A stretch of 41,716 nucleotides of DNA from an uncultured Shimia sp. (lineage in GTDB: Bacteria > Pseudomonadota > Alphaproteobacteria > Rhodobacterales > Rhodobacteraceae), in assembly GCF_947498095.1 (NCBI RefSeq), contig NZ_CANMJE010000018.1, positions 1 through 41,716 of the forward strand, in the 5' to 3' direction. Numbering within the stretch: position 1 is the first letter of the stretch; every line of letters starts with the position of its first letter. A model generated the notes under the pieces. The model was given only the letters and a program-made list of their open reading frames with translations. It was not told the origin of the DNA and did no database searches. The position numbers and the translations under genes are program-made. Below, piece after piece: positions 1-8,035 of this stretch.

Positions 1-179
1 GTAAATCATGCTCATAATCCTGCCTGTCCCACTTGCAAACTGCTCCTGACAGATGTCAGAGCGCCTCATCCCCAAATACTCATCACAGATCTTCGTCACC
101 GGCTGGACCAAAAAAAGGCATTTTTAGGGCCCCCCTTGAGAGGTTGCCCCAAAAACACATCAAATTTTGGATTTCCAGT

Positions 180-209
180 TGCAAGTTCCAAGGGTGGCTG
201 AAACTTGCA
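180..209. terminator. Inverted repeat, possible terminator of the TolC-like gene
   Basis: An 8-bp perfect inverted repeat (TGCAAGTT and AACTTGCA) with a 14-nt loop lies about 20 bases beyond the stop codon of the TolC-like gene. No T-run follows it in the direction of that gene, so it is not a canonical intrinsic terminator. The rest of the first 228 bases shows no convincing gene. Confidence 0.25.
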
Positions 210-228
210 TGTTTTTCAAAAACAGGCA

Positions 229-1623
229 CTAATCCGCCGGTTTTCCCCCATATCCGTGCCCTGCCCCCAGACTCACATTAAGGGTGACAAAGTCAGTTCC
301 CAAATTGCGCAGGTTCTGGGACAAAAGAAAGTTGGCCGTGGCAACCGATTGTTCGGCGTCCAGAAGATCGCGCACGGTGGCACCCTCCCGGCCAACAAGT
401 CCACGCGTCAGTTCCACGGACTCCCGGTAAAGGCGTACGGTGTCCCGCGAAGAGTTTGCCGACGCCAGGCTGCCGGAATAGTTCACCAGCGAGTTTTCAA
501 CTTCCTCAACTGCCCCGAGGACATCGGATTGCCACCTGGTCAGCGCCTGGTTGGCCCGAGACTGTTGCGCCTCGACCCGCGCCCGGCGGGAGCCTTCAGG
601 CAAAGCAGGCAGTCGTAGGGTTGGGCCAAAGAAATAATCCGACGCTTTGGTGCCCCCATAGGATGACAGAGAAATTTCCCCGGAAATAGACAGTGACGGG
701 TAGAGTTCCGCAGTTCTGACGCCAACATCCGCCACAGCGACATAGTAAAGCCGCTCTGCAACGCGCAGATCCGGACGGTTGCGTAATAAATCCGCCGGGA
801 TACCAATATCGGCACGCACGCCTGCCAGCGGCTGCCCCTTGCCGGAAGATACCAGACGGCCATCCGGAGCACCGGACGTTTTACCAAGCAGTGTTGCGAT
901 CCGGTTTTGTTGAATTCGGACTGCGGCCTCGGACCGCGGGATCAGAGAACGTGTTTCCGAAACAAGCGCCTCAGAGCGCACTATGTCCAGACGTGTAGCG
1001 ACACCACTTGCCTGCAGCTGTTTGATAAGGTCGAGTGTAGTTTTGCGGGACTCTAACTCGGCCCGGCGCAGTTGCACCGATCGCTGCTGAAACCGGAGAT
1101 CAATGTAAGCTGTTGCTATGTTGGACAAAAGTAGCAACCGCGCCGCATCCAGCTCCGCCTCCGCAACATCGATTTCGCCCTGCGCGCCCCGAAGCTCTGC
1201 CGCCCGGCCGCCCCAGGGGTCCAGCAACCAGTCGAATCCGAATGTGCCATCGCCTCCGTTAGCGTCGCTGATGTCACGTCCACCTTCGCGCCCTGCCCTG
1301 ACTGTGCCGGTGACTGTAACTGACTCAGGTACAGAACGTGCCAAGGCTTGCGCCTCTTTCACCCGTTCCTTTGCCACGGCAAGATCCAAGTTGCCCGCTA
1401 ACGCCTCTTCGACAAGCGCATTCAGAGTCGGGTCGTTGAATCTGGTCCACCACGCCACTTCTTCCTGTGGTACAGGAAGGCCCGAAGTCTTGGCAACATA
1501 GGATGGTCCAAATGCAAAACTCGGGGTCAGAAATTCCGGAGTAACATCGCAACTGGCGACGACCAGTACGCTCGCAACGCACATCACACCGCGCAGCGAT
1601 TTCCGCTGGTCAGTCCTTGTCAT
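229..1623 (-). CDS. TolC/NodT-type outer-membrane efflux lipoprotein
   Basis: This is an outer-membrane channel of the TolC/NodT (OEP) family, which forms the outer-membrane exit duct for type I secretion or RND efflux. The N-terminus is a lipoprotein signal peptide ending VVASC, with the acylated cysteine at residue 25. Two OEP halves follow, and the family hallmark (P-x-LLRNRPDLRVAE, then a segment with YPSLSISG) is visible in the second half at about residues 275-315. Its 464 aa are normal for the family. It is not in an operon with the HlyD/ABC pair at 4.8-7.9 kb but is the only outer-membrane channel in the window, so it probably completes that secretion system (LapE-like). It is divergent from the LapG-like protease gene. 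Use as a drug-efflux duct is the alternative. Confidence 0.9.
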   Translation of the reverse strand: MTRTDQRKSLRGVMCVASVLVVASCDVTPEFLTPSFAFGPSYVAKTSGLPVPQEEVAWWTRFNDPTLNALVEEALAGNLDLAVAKERVKEAQALARSVPESVTVTGTVRAGREGGRDISDANGGDGTFGFDWLLDPWGGRAAELRGAQGEIDVAEAELDAARLLLLSNIATAYIDLRFQQRSVQLRRAELESRKTTLDLIKQLQASGVATRLDIVRSEALVSETRSLIPRSEAAVRIQQNRIATLLGKTSGAPDGRLVSSGKGQPLAGVRADIGIPADLLRNRPDLRVAERLYYVAVADVGVRTAELYPSLSISGEISLSSYGGTKASDYFFGPTLRLPALPEGSRRARVEAQQSRANQALTRWQSDVLGAVEEVENSLVNYSGSLASANSSRDTVRLYRESVELTRGLVGREGATVRDLLDAEQSVATANFLLSQNLRNLGTDFVTLNVSLGAGHGYGGKPAD

Positions 1624-1931
1624 GTTCTGCTCCTGCCTCGCCCCATGCCGCTTTTTACGACTTTTTTAGGGGCATCATTCGAATAAAAACTTTGCCATTA
1701 CGTCAGTGATCGAGCAATATTTATGCTTATTTTTAGGTAGTTATCCTGATGTATGCGGCTTTTGTGCCCCACCTAATTGTGGATAAAAACTTCACGAGCA
1801 CTAAATATAGCACCAATTGCAGCCAAATTTTGCCACACTTCTAGAAGAGGTTATCGACAAAGCATTCGCAATTATCTGGAATTACTGCCCATACCCTTGG
1901 CTGGGCCAATTCTGCAAACGGTGGTTCAGTC
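1624..1931. other. Divergent intergenic region between tolC-like and lapG-like genes
   Basis: About 300 AT-rich bases separate two divergent genes and presumably hold both promoters. No recognisable operator, repeat or small gene was found. Confidence 0.5.
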
Positions 1932-2546
1932 GTGATTAGAAAACTTCGCCAGATGACTTCAAAGGGATCAAACGTGCCGGTTCTTTTGGCATTATTGATA
2001 CCTCTATTCTCTGCCGTACCTATGAAATCGAGCGCTAACAATGCTGCTAATAGTCGATACATTCAAGTTCTAGGCGCAATAGCAGCACCCTCCGGCGCAA
2101 CTAAGCTTTGCACCACATATGAGTGGGCATGTGCGACGACTAGGAAGTCCAATGGGCTCTCAAACCGGACCCTGAAAATGGTAGGGGATATTAACAAAAA
2201 AATAAACGGGCGAGTCCGTAGCGTCTCCGATCAGGCACAATACAAAAAGCGCGAAGTCTGGGCTCTGCCAACCAGAAAAGGCGGGGATTGCGAAGATTTC
2301 GCTCTACTGAAGAAGCGCGAACTGATTGCTCTTGGCATTGATCCGTCGCGCCTACTTTTGGCAACGGTTTTTGACCGTAGACAAGGCGCGCACGCTGTTT
2401 TGGTTTTGCGCACCGAGGGGGGTGATCTGATCCTCGACAACCTGACCAACAAAATTCAACCTTGGCGGGCCACTCAATACACGTTCATGCGCATGCAGAA
2501 CCCACAAAAACCCACAACGTGGGTTGCAGTTTCCGCTGGAATTTGA
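1932..2546 (+). CDS. LapG-like periplasmic cysteine protease (bacterial transglutaminase-like, peptidase C93)
   Basis: The protein matches the bacterial transglutaminase-like cysteine proteinase family that includes LapG. LapG cuts the N-terminal anchor of the large adhesin LapA in the periplasm and so controls biofilm release. Visible motifs are a hydrophobic signal segment (about residues 15-30) and the catalytic triad: Cys120 in GGDCEDFALLKK, His154 in GAHAVL and Asp169 in LILDN. The 204-aa length fits the family. The listed start is GTG without a clear ribosome site; ATG at 1953 is an alternative. It sits beside a TolC-type gene and near a type I exporter, as in Lap systems, but no LapD receptor and no giant adhesin are in the window. 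The family is well supported; the substrate is unknown. Confidence 0.85.
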   Translation: MIRKLRQMTSKGSNVPVLLALLIPLFSAVPMKSSANNAANSRYIQVLGAIAAPSGATKLCTTYEWACATTRKSNGLSNRTLKMVGDINKKINGRVRSVSDQAQYKKREVWALPTRKGGDCEDFALLKKRELIALGIDPSRLLLATVFDRRQGAHAVLVLRTEGGDLILDNLTNKIQPWRATQYTFMRMQNPQKPTTWVAVSAGI

Positions 2547-2608
2547 CGTGATAGCTAGGCGCAGCAAAAGATATTGACTGCTGTGCCTGCAACTACCTAA
2601 TCGACATA

Positions 2609-3292
2609 TTATTCTGTTGCTTTAGCCCGTCCGCGACGACGACGAGCTGCCAAGCCCAACCCGCCCAAGGAGCCGATGAGCAGGAAACCCGCCCCCGGGA
2701 GAGGCACTTGGTTGAAAACAACTTCGCCGATGGCACAAGCATTATCATTATATTGCCAAATGGAGCCGGGGCTTGCACTCTGTGGGCAGCCGGATCCTGC
2801 AAGGCGAATGTAGCGGAACTCTGTGGTTTCAAAATTGAAAATATCCGCTGCATAATCCCCGACCCTTTCGTGGTTAGTCGGTGATAAGCCACTCAAAAGA
2901 GTCAAAAAGTTCAAACCGTCTTGCGAAATGGAAATATCAAGCGAGTGTATTCCGGAATAGTCCTCATTCCATAGAGCCATTTTGTTGATTTGTCGCAACT
3001 GCCCAAAGTCGTAGGTCACTGTGACGGCCGTCTGACCGACATCGGCCCACCATTCAGTAGCCCAGTAACTACTATGAGTCGTAGTTGTCACAAACGCATC
3101 AAAATCAGTGACCCCAGAGACGTAGTTACTAGAAAGGCCGCTTTGGTCATAGGTGGCGGAAATTGGACCGGAGCTAGATCCGCCTACGTCGACAACTGCG
3201 CTCACAGCCCCCACGGTCGCAGCATGTACGGCACCAGTGGAGATCATACCCAGCACGGTCAAAAGACCGATGGTCACAAACTTTTTACTCAT
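2609..3292 (-). CDS. VPLPA-CTERM sorting-domain protein with discoidin-like domain
   Basis: This is an exported substrate of an exosortase. It has a signal peptide (starting MSKKFVTIGLLTVLG and cleaved after VHA), a beta-rich body and a C-terminal tripartite sorting signal: VPLPGAGFLLIG, then a hydrophobic helix, then RRRRGR. The body (VTYDFGQ, DISISQDG, FRYIRLAG, EVVFN) resembles an F5/8 type C (discoidin) carbohydrate-binding fold, which is inference. The start at 3292 is chosen because AGGA lies 7-8 bases upstream and the signal peptide follows directly. The reading frame is open for another 103 codons upstream, but that part is translated from the repeat region of the preceding gene. It is probably processed by XrtD at 37.6 kb and released or attached to the exopolysaccharide. 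Confidence 0.85.
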   Translation of the reverse strand: MSKKFVTIGLLTVLGMISTGAVHAATVGAVSAVVDVGGSSSGPISATYDQSGLSSNYVSGVTDFDAFVTTTTHSSYWATEWWADVGQTAVTVTYDFGQLRQINKMALWNEDYSGIHSLDISISQDGLNFLTLLSGLSPTNHERVGDYAADIFNFETTEFRYIRLAGSGCPQSASPGSIWQYNDNACAIGEVVFNQVPLPGAGFLLIGSLGGLGLAARRRRGRAKATE

Positions 3293-3371
3293 AGCGTTTT
3301 CCTCAAAGTACTTGCTAGATAGTGCCCAATCATTACGTCGCGCACTTCTACAAAAAACTTGTTCAACTTGT

Positions 3372-3869
3372 TCAACCACCGCGACCTGGAGGGCAACTGC
3401 CGCCACACCCATTGTCTGCGGGGTCTTCTGATTCCGGCGCAGGGCCTTCTGGTTCCGGCGCAGGGCCTTCTGGTTCCGGCGCAGGGCCTTCTGGTTCCGG
3501 CGCAGGGGAGTCTGTCTCCGGGCCTGAAGTGGATCGACTGATACCGTCAGGGCCTGCGGGTTCATCGCCGTTATCACCGATAGCTGCAGTTGGCAAATCA
3601 CTCAAAATAGCTGCCAGAGGAGGGCATTTTTGGGATGTCTCTGCGAGGAAATCCCCAAATTTTCTACTTCTTTGGATGTAGCTCACCATACCTTTGGTGA
3701 CAGTCGTGCAAGCGCACAGTTCGGACGGACTCGAGACCTGTCGAGCCGTTTTTACAGTGCACTGCTTTTCAGGGAACCCCGCATTTTTGGCGACACTCAC
3801 ACCAGAGCTGCCAAGCAACGAAGCGCCGGCCAAAAGACCAACGGCTACTACATTCGATATTCTGAGCAT
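3372..3869 (-). CDS. Secreted protein with Pro/Glu tandem repeats, function unknown
   Basis: A signal peptide (MLRISNVVAVGLLAGASLLG... cleaved near SVA) is followed by a roughly 75-aa globular part with four cysteines. Then comes a low-complexity tail of repeated GPAPEPE heptads and a short C-terminus rich in Cys and Gly (NGCGGSCPPGRGG). I recognise no family. A GTG start at 3881 would add four residues; the ATG at 3869 is preferred because a weak GAGAAG precedes it. It lies 80 bases upstream of, and co-directional with, the VPLPA-CTERM gene, so the two may be co-transcribed. The repeat tail could span the cell wall or polysaccharide, as acidic Pro-rich linkers often do. It has no exosortase signal itself. 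Confidence 0.6.
   Translation of the reverse strand: MLRISNVVAVGLLAGASLLGSSGVSVAKNAGFPEKQCTVKTARQVSSPSELCACTTVTKGMVSYIQRSRKFGDFLAETSQKCPPLAAILSDLPTAAIGDNGDEPAGPDGISRSTSGPETDSPAPEPEGPAPEPEGPAPEPEGPAPESEDPADNGCGGSCPPGRGG
3426..3509 (-). repeat. Four tandem 21-bp repeats inside a coding region
   Basis: Four consecutive copies of a 21-nt unit (unit begins TTCTGGTTCCGGCGCAGGGC on the plus strand) are nearly identical; the first has one substitution and the fourth ends differently. The unit is in frame and encodes GPAPEPE on the minus strand. Copy number can change by slippage without breaking the frame. Confidence 0.9.
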
Positions 3870-4568
3870 TTTGCTTCTCACTCATCAAAATGCCCACACC
3901 CATAATAAGTCTGAGCAATAACGGCAAAGCTGTCAAGTTTTAGCCCTATTTCTGCCTTGCTTCACTTAAAAGACTGACCAATCAAGCGCCACCCCCATTT
4001 TTGTTTTGATTTGAGAAACATATAGTCACATTTTTGCCATATTTACGAATCACCCCATACCAAAACGCGCAAAATGCAAACTCTATAAAAAACCTCTGAG
4101 CGCCACAGTTGTTGTGACCGTCTCAAGTGGGCCACGACTTATACTTTTATTTGGGATGCATACGTTTTTTGGTTGGTGGTAAACCTGGGACCGGATCGCT
4201 CAACAAACAAGGCCGCAGCTTGCCTTGTGGGTGTGGGCAATGAGCTGCGACCAAGCGTCCGCAATCGGACACTAGATACATATGCATCCAATCGTAGCAA
4301 ATTTAGGGGAAGTCCTGCAATAAATTCCCCAGAACCCATTCGCCAAACCCTCAACTTTCCCGAGCCGCAAACACAAGGCAGAATTGGCCCGCCACATTCC
4401 AGTCACATTTTTTCCAAAATGAAGACAGAGTTTTTCAAAGGTCACCGTAGATAGGGATAGAAAAATGGGACAGGTTTAACTGGTGGAGCACCATTCCGTT
4501 CATTTTGGAATTTTTTGCACCAATTTATTTTGGAATGGCTGCCCCACACGAATAGTTTCACTGCCTGC

Positions 4569-4611
4569 GCCGATTGGGCGCGTTTAGCCCAGTCGGCCTT
4601 CTTAGAAGGAG
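4569..4611 (+). promoter_or_regulatory. Tandem hairpins covering a Shine-Dalgarno sequence
   Basis: An 11-bp stem (4569-4579 with 4587-4597, one G-T pair, 7-nt loop) is followed at once by a small hairpin, CCTTC-TTA-GAAGG (4597-4609). The small hairpin partly pairs with a strong ribosome-binding sequence, AAGGAG (4606-4611). This geometry could hide the ribosome site of the small frame starting at 4619. The structure is visible in the sequence; a regulatory role is inference. Confidence 0.35.
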
Positions 4612-4618
4612 AATACCG

Positions 4619-4735
4619 ATGAGCATCACTCCGCCGCCTCTCCCACCCCAGCCGTGTCAAGTGCCTCTGGTGGTGAAAAAGCCCCCCCCCTTCCCTTCCA
4701 GCTACGACCCGCATCATTTCAAAGACAACTTTTGA
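4619..4735 (+). CDS. Candidate small proline-rich protein (38 aa), uncertain
   Basis: ATG at 4619 lies 7 bases after a strong AAGGAG. The 38-residue frame is very Pro-rich (starts MSITPPPLPPQP, ends HHFKDNF), and I recognise no homologue. It contains a run of nine C at 4682-4690. Gain of one base there would shift translation into a frame that stays open to about 4831. It is convergent with the hlyD-like gene, whose stop is at 4807. It could be a real small gene, a gene remnant, or chance. Confidence 0.25.
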   Translation: MSITPPPLPPQPCQVPLVVKKPPPFPSSYDPHHFKDNF

Positions 4736-4806
4736 CGGATTTGCCCGGCCCTGACACAGACCGCCCCACGTTCACGGGGCCGCACCAAGAACGGGCAACC
4801 GGTGGA

Positions 4807-6105
4807 TCAGCTCTCCCGGAATGTATATGATAGCTGATCCATCAGAGGATTGAGCAGATAGCTCAGGATGGATTGGTTACCTGTCTGCAGGAACACCTCG
4901 ACCGGCATGCCGGGCAGCAGTTCAGCCTCGCCCAGCCTCTCCAGTTCTGTATCTGACAGCGCCACATTCACGCGGTAAAAGCTGCGCCCCGTTGATGGAT
5001 CGGTGACACTATCAGGAGAAACCCCTGAAATAGAGCCTGTAAGTTCCGGCGTGGAGCGCTGGTCAAACGCGGGGAAGCGAACGCGCGCCTCCTGACCCAG
5101 ATACACCGTGTCGATCGCATCCGGCGGGACCTGAACTTCAAAGTCCACCCCTTGCGAAATCGGAACGACTGACATCAGTGTTTCCAACGGGGGTATAACC
5201 CCGCCGCTGGTCCAGATCTGCATTTCATGCACAATCCCCGTAACAGGAGAGCGGATTTCAAGCTGCTTCATTTGCGCTTCTGTGCGAGCCAGTTCCAATA
5301 AGTTTTCGCTTATTTTTGCCGCCACATCCCGTTGTTCAGTAATGACCTTTTCACGAAATTCCCGTTCAGTCTGCGTAATCTCCAGATCAGCATCACGGAT
5401 GGAATTGCGCATCCTGGATATTTCTGACTGGTGCAGTGCAATCTGCCCTAGGATCCCGGCTTTCCGTCCCTGAAGCTCCAGCAAACGGCTTTCGGGCACT
5501 AGCCCCTGGGCAAGCAGGGTTTCAAGATTTTTTACTTCGCGTGTGATGAACGCGCTTTGCTGCTGAGAGGCTACTATTTGAGCCTCAAGCCCTTTGATCT
5601 GGGCTTCATGTTGGAGTTTTAGCTCCTTCAGTTGGGCATATTGGCTCTCAAGGACTGCGCGGCGTGATTGAAAGAGTTCTTGCTGGCCAGATAAGTGTTT
5701 CTTCACAGCGCCTGTATCAACATAGCTGCCAACCTGCAGTGGTGGAAATGTATCAAGCTGGCGCCGCTCTGTATCAAGCCTAACTTCACGTGCGATCAGT
5801 TCCGCCAATCGCCCGCGCATAATATCGCGGTTTATCTCGGCAAGGGCCGGGTCCAATTGCACAACGACCTGACCTGCTTCCACCCGATCGCCATTATTGA
5901 CCTTGATGTCACGAACTACTCCACCTTCCAAGCTTTGCACAGGCCGCGGTTTCCCTTGAACAAGCACCTGCCCTTGGGCAATCACAGCGCTATCAATCTT
6001 TATGAAGTAGAAGAGTGCAAAAATAGCAAACAGGGCCAGAAAACCAATAAACCCTCCCCGTCGCTCTCCGTAACTCAGTTCAGTTTTAACCCGTGCGACT
6101 TCCAT
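4807..6105 (-). CDS. HlyD-family periplasmic adaptor of a type I secretion system
   Basis: This is a membrane-fusion (adaptor) protein linking an inner-membrane ABC exporter to a TolC channel. It has a short cytoplasmic N-terminus, one membrane helix (about residues 19-37) and a lipoyl-like half (IDSAVIAQGQVLVQG, then VEAGQVVVQLDPA). A long coiled-coil hairpin spans about 100-290. The second lipoyl half (IRSPVTGIVHEMQI) and beta-barrel domain end in LLPGMPVEVFLQTG, a HlyD/PrtE family signature. Its 432 aa are typical. The start lies 6 bases after the stop of the ABC gene, so the two form one operon. The cargo gene is not in view. Confidence 0.95.
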   Translation of the reverse strand: MEVARVKTELSYGERRGGFIGFLALFAIFALFYFIKIDSAVIAQGQVLVQGKPRPVQSLEGGVVRDIKVNNGDRVEAGQVVVQLDPALAEINRDIMRGRLAELIAREVRLDTERRQLDTFPPLQVGSYVDTGAVKKHLSGQQELFQSRRAVLESQYAQLKELKLQHEAQIKGLEAQIVASQQQSAFITREVKNLETLLAQGLVPESRLLELQGRKAGILGQIALHQSEISRMRNSIRDADLEITQTEREFREKVITEQRDVAAKISENLLELARTEAQMKQLEIRSPVTGIVHEMQIWTSGGVIPPLETLMSVVPISQGVDFEVQVPPDAIDTVYLGQEARVRFPAFDQRSTPELTGSISGVSPDSVTDPSTGRSFYRVNVALSDTELERLGEAELLPGMPVEVFLQTGNQSILSYLLNPLMDQLSYTFRES

Positions 6106-6111
6106 GGCGCG

Positions 6112-7887
6112 TCACCCAACCTTTTTGTTTCTGGCGGGAACAGCGCGCATGGCCAGCCGGTAGATTTCTTCACGAGGACCAAACTGTGCTAACTTGCCCT
6201 GGTAAAGGATCAGCACCTTGTTCGCCTCTGCCAGTACATTCGGCTGATGGGCCATCACGACCACGGTGGATCCTCTTTTGCGCAGGAAGCGGATGGTTTC
6301 AACCAGCGCCTCGTCGCCATGACCGTCCAGATGGGCATTGGGCTCATCCAGAACAATCAGGCTGGGCAAACGGTAAAGGGCGCGCGCCAGTCCGATCCTC
6401 TGGACCTGTCCCCCGGACAACGGCTGCTCTGGCACCCCTACCGGGGTTGCGTAGCCCACTGGGAGTCCCAGGATCAGCTCATGCACCCCTGCAGCGCGCG
6501 CCGCCGTAAAGATATCGCCTTCCCGCGCCTTGGGATCAAACCGCGAAATATTCTCTGCAACCGTCCCCGGCAACATTTCCACATGCTGGGGCAGATACCC
6601 GATATGGCGCCCCAGAACATCCGGATCCCATTGTGTCAGGGTCGCCCCATCCAGGCGGACTTCACCTTCATCTGGCTGCCAGCTTCCGACCAGAAGGCGC
6701 GCCAGGCTGGATTTGCCCGCAGCATTGTTTCCGATGACACCAAGCACATCTCCTGCCTCCAGATCAAAACTCACCCCATCCAGAATGTGTTTGCGCCCAC
6801 GCTGTGCCCCGCCTGACATGTTCTTGGTCACGCCGGTCAGGCTTATGGCCCCCAGCGGGGCTGGAAGCGATACCCGGGGCTTTTCTGCAGAAACAGAGTC
6901 TAAACTTTCTTTCAGGCGGCGATGCGCCACAAAGGACCGGCTGATGCTGCGCCACTGGCCAATCACCTGATCCACCGGGGCCAGCGCGCGACCTGCAAGG
7001 ATCGATGTGCCGACAATCATGCCCGCCGAGATTTGTTGATTGAGTGCCAGATAGGCGCCAGCCGTCAAAAGCATCGATTGCAGCAGCAACCGGAAAGCGC
7101 GCGATCCTGCAGAAAATACATCCGACCGGTCCCCGCCCTTTTGACTTGGGACAAGGCTTGCATCATGCATCTCGCGCCAGCGCTCACTCACCACGCCACG
7201 CATCCCCAGGGCGCGGATGGTCTCGCTGTTTCGCAGAACCTGGCTCGAGAAGGCGCGCTCGGCGCCCTCCCGCGCCATGGCAACCGTGGTTGTATGGCTT
7301 GTGACCCACTGGTTGATCAGGGCAGTGGCCACCACAATCCCCGCTCCAGCCAGCGTCAGATAGCCTAGCCAAGGGTGAATGATGAACACCGCCACAAGAA
7401 AAATCGGTATCCAGGGAGCATCGAACAATCCGCGAATGGCAGGGCCAGACAGAAAACTGCGCATGATCTCGAGATCGCGCATCACGTTCCCGGCGCCAGC
7501 CGAGGTCTCACCCTCCTGCTCAAGTAACTGACGGAACCCGGTCGTGGAGGTCAGGGCATCCAGACGATAGGCCGCGCGCGACAGGATCCGTGAGCGCATG
7601 AACTCGTAAACACCCAGAAAAAGGTAAAGCACCACGACGATGGCAAACAGGCCGGTGAGAGTCGCCATCGACCCACTGCTCAGAACACGGTCATAGATCT
7701 GCAGCATATAAAGCGGCCCGGTCAGCATCAGGAGGTTGATCACCGCACTGAACAGACCAGCCTGCACAAAGCTGCGCCGCAACTGGCGCAAGGCTGTGCG
7801 GTAAGGGCGTTGCATCTTATTTTTCTGCACGTCTGCCGCTCCGTCCTTCACGCTACCCGGTTTCGATCTGCTCCGGCACCGCACCAC
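6112..7887 (-). CDS. Type I secretion ABC permease/ATPase (PrtD/AprD family)
   Basis: This inner-membrane exporter has fused membrane and ATPase domains and drives one-step secretion of unfolded proteins. The membrane domain covers about residues 40-320 (GLFSAVINLLMLTGPLYMLQ is the family-typical start). The nucleotide-binding domain covers about 345-580, with Walker A GNNAAGKS (386-393), signature LSGGQ (490-494), Walker B IVLDEP and the switch histidine in VVVMAHQ (His547). It has no N-terminal C39 peptidase domain, so it is PrtD-like rather than a leader-cleaving exporter. GTG at 7887 is the longest start; ATG at 7815, just before the conserved part, is equally plausible. The operon continues into hlyD. 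repA lies just upstream in the same direction, so read-through from repA is possible. Confidence 0.95.
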   Translation of the reverse strand: MVRCRSRSKPGSVKDGAADVQKNKMQRPYRTALRQLRRSFVQAGLFSAVINLLMLTGPLYMLQIYDRVLSSGSMATLTGLFAIVVVLYLFLGVYEFMRSRILSRAAYRLDALTSTTGFRQLLEQEGETSAGAGNVMRDLEIMRSFLSGPAIRGLFDAPWIPIFLVAVFIIHPWLGYLTLAGAGIVVATALINQWVTSHTTTVAMAREGAERAFSSQVLRNSETIRALGMRGVVSERWREMHDASLVPSQKGGDRSDVFSAGSRAFRLLLQSMLLTAGAYLALNQQISAGMIVGTSILAGRALAPVDQVIGQWRSISRSFVAHRRLKESLDSVSAEKPRVSLPAPLGAISLTGVTKNMSGGAQRGRKHILDGVSFDLEAGDVLGVIGNNAAGKSSLARLLVGSWQPDEGEVRLDGATLTQWDPDVLGRHIGYLPQHVEMLPGTVAENISRFDPKAREGDIFTAARAAGVHELILGLPVGYATPVGVPEQPLSGGQVQRIGLARALYRLPSLIVLDEPNAHLDGHGDEALVETIRFLRKRGSTVVVMAHQPNVLAEANKVLILYQGKLAQFGPREEIYRLAMRAVPARNKKVG

Positions 7888-8035
7888 GCATGTTTACAGT
7901 CTCTAACATAACACATTCTGCTCTCATCACGTCTTCTCAACGCTGTCCCTATCGCCATCGCGTGGAGAAAACCCTAGCGGCCCTGCCCCCATTTTTTGCC
8001 AAACGGCCCTTTATGTTCAGTTCCATTGCTTTCCT

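Larger units (their letters stand above)
3882..4806. other. Long intergenic region between secreted-protein gene and hlyD-like gene
   Basis: About 900 bases carry no recognisable conserved gene. The left part is AT-rich and probably contains the promoter of the leftward secreted-protein gene. Around 4491-4538 there is an inverted pair CCATTCC/GGAATGG and a 10-bp direct repeat ATTTTGGAAT (4502-4511 and 4527-4536). A strong hairpin and a small open frame follow (listed separately). Open frames elsewhere here look non-coding. Confidence 0.5.

Noticed and set aside
46..59. CTGACAGATGTCAG hairpin at the left edge
   Set aside because: Short stem with a 2-nt loop and no T-run; too weak to call a terminator or operator.
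3293..3601. N-terminal extension of the VPLPA-CTERM frame with LRRNQKA repeats
   Set aside because: It is the 21-bp repeat of the neighbouring secreted-protein gene read in another frame. The ribosome site and signal peptide place the true start at 3292.
4173..4454. 93-codon plus-strand frame in the 3.9-4.8 kb gap
   Set aside because: Composition and residue pattern look random, there is no ribosome site, and a similar-sized frame overlaps it on the other strand.
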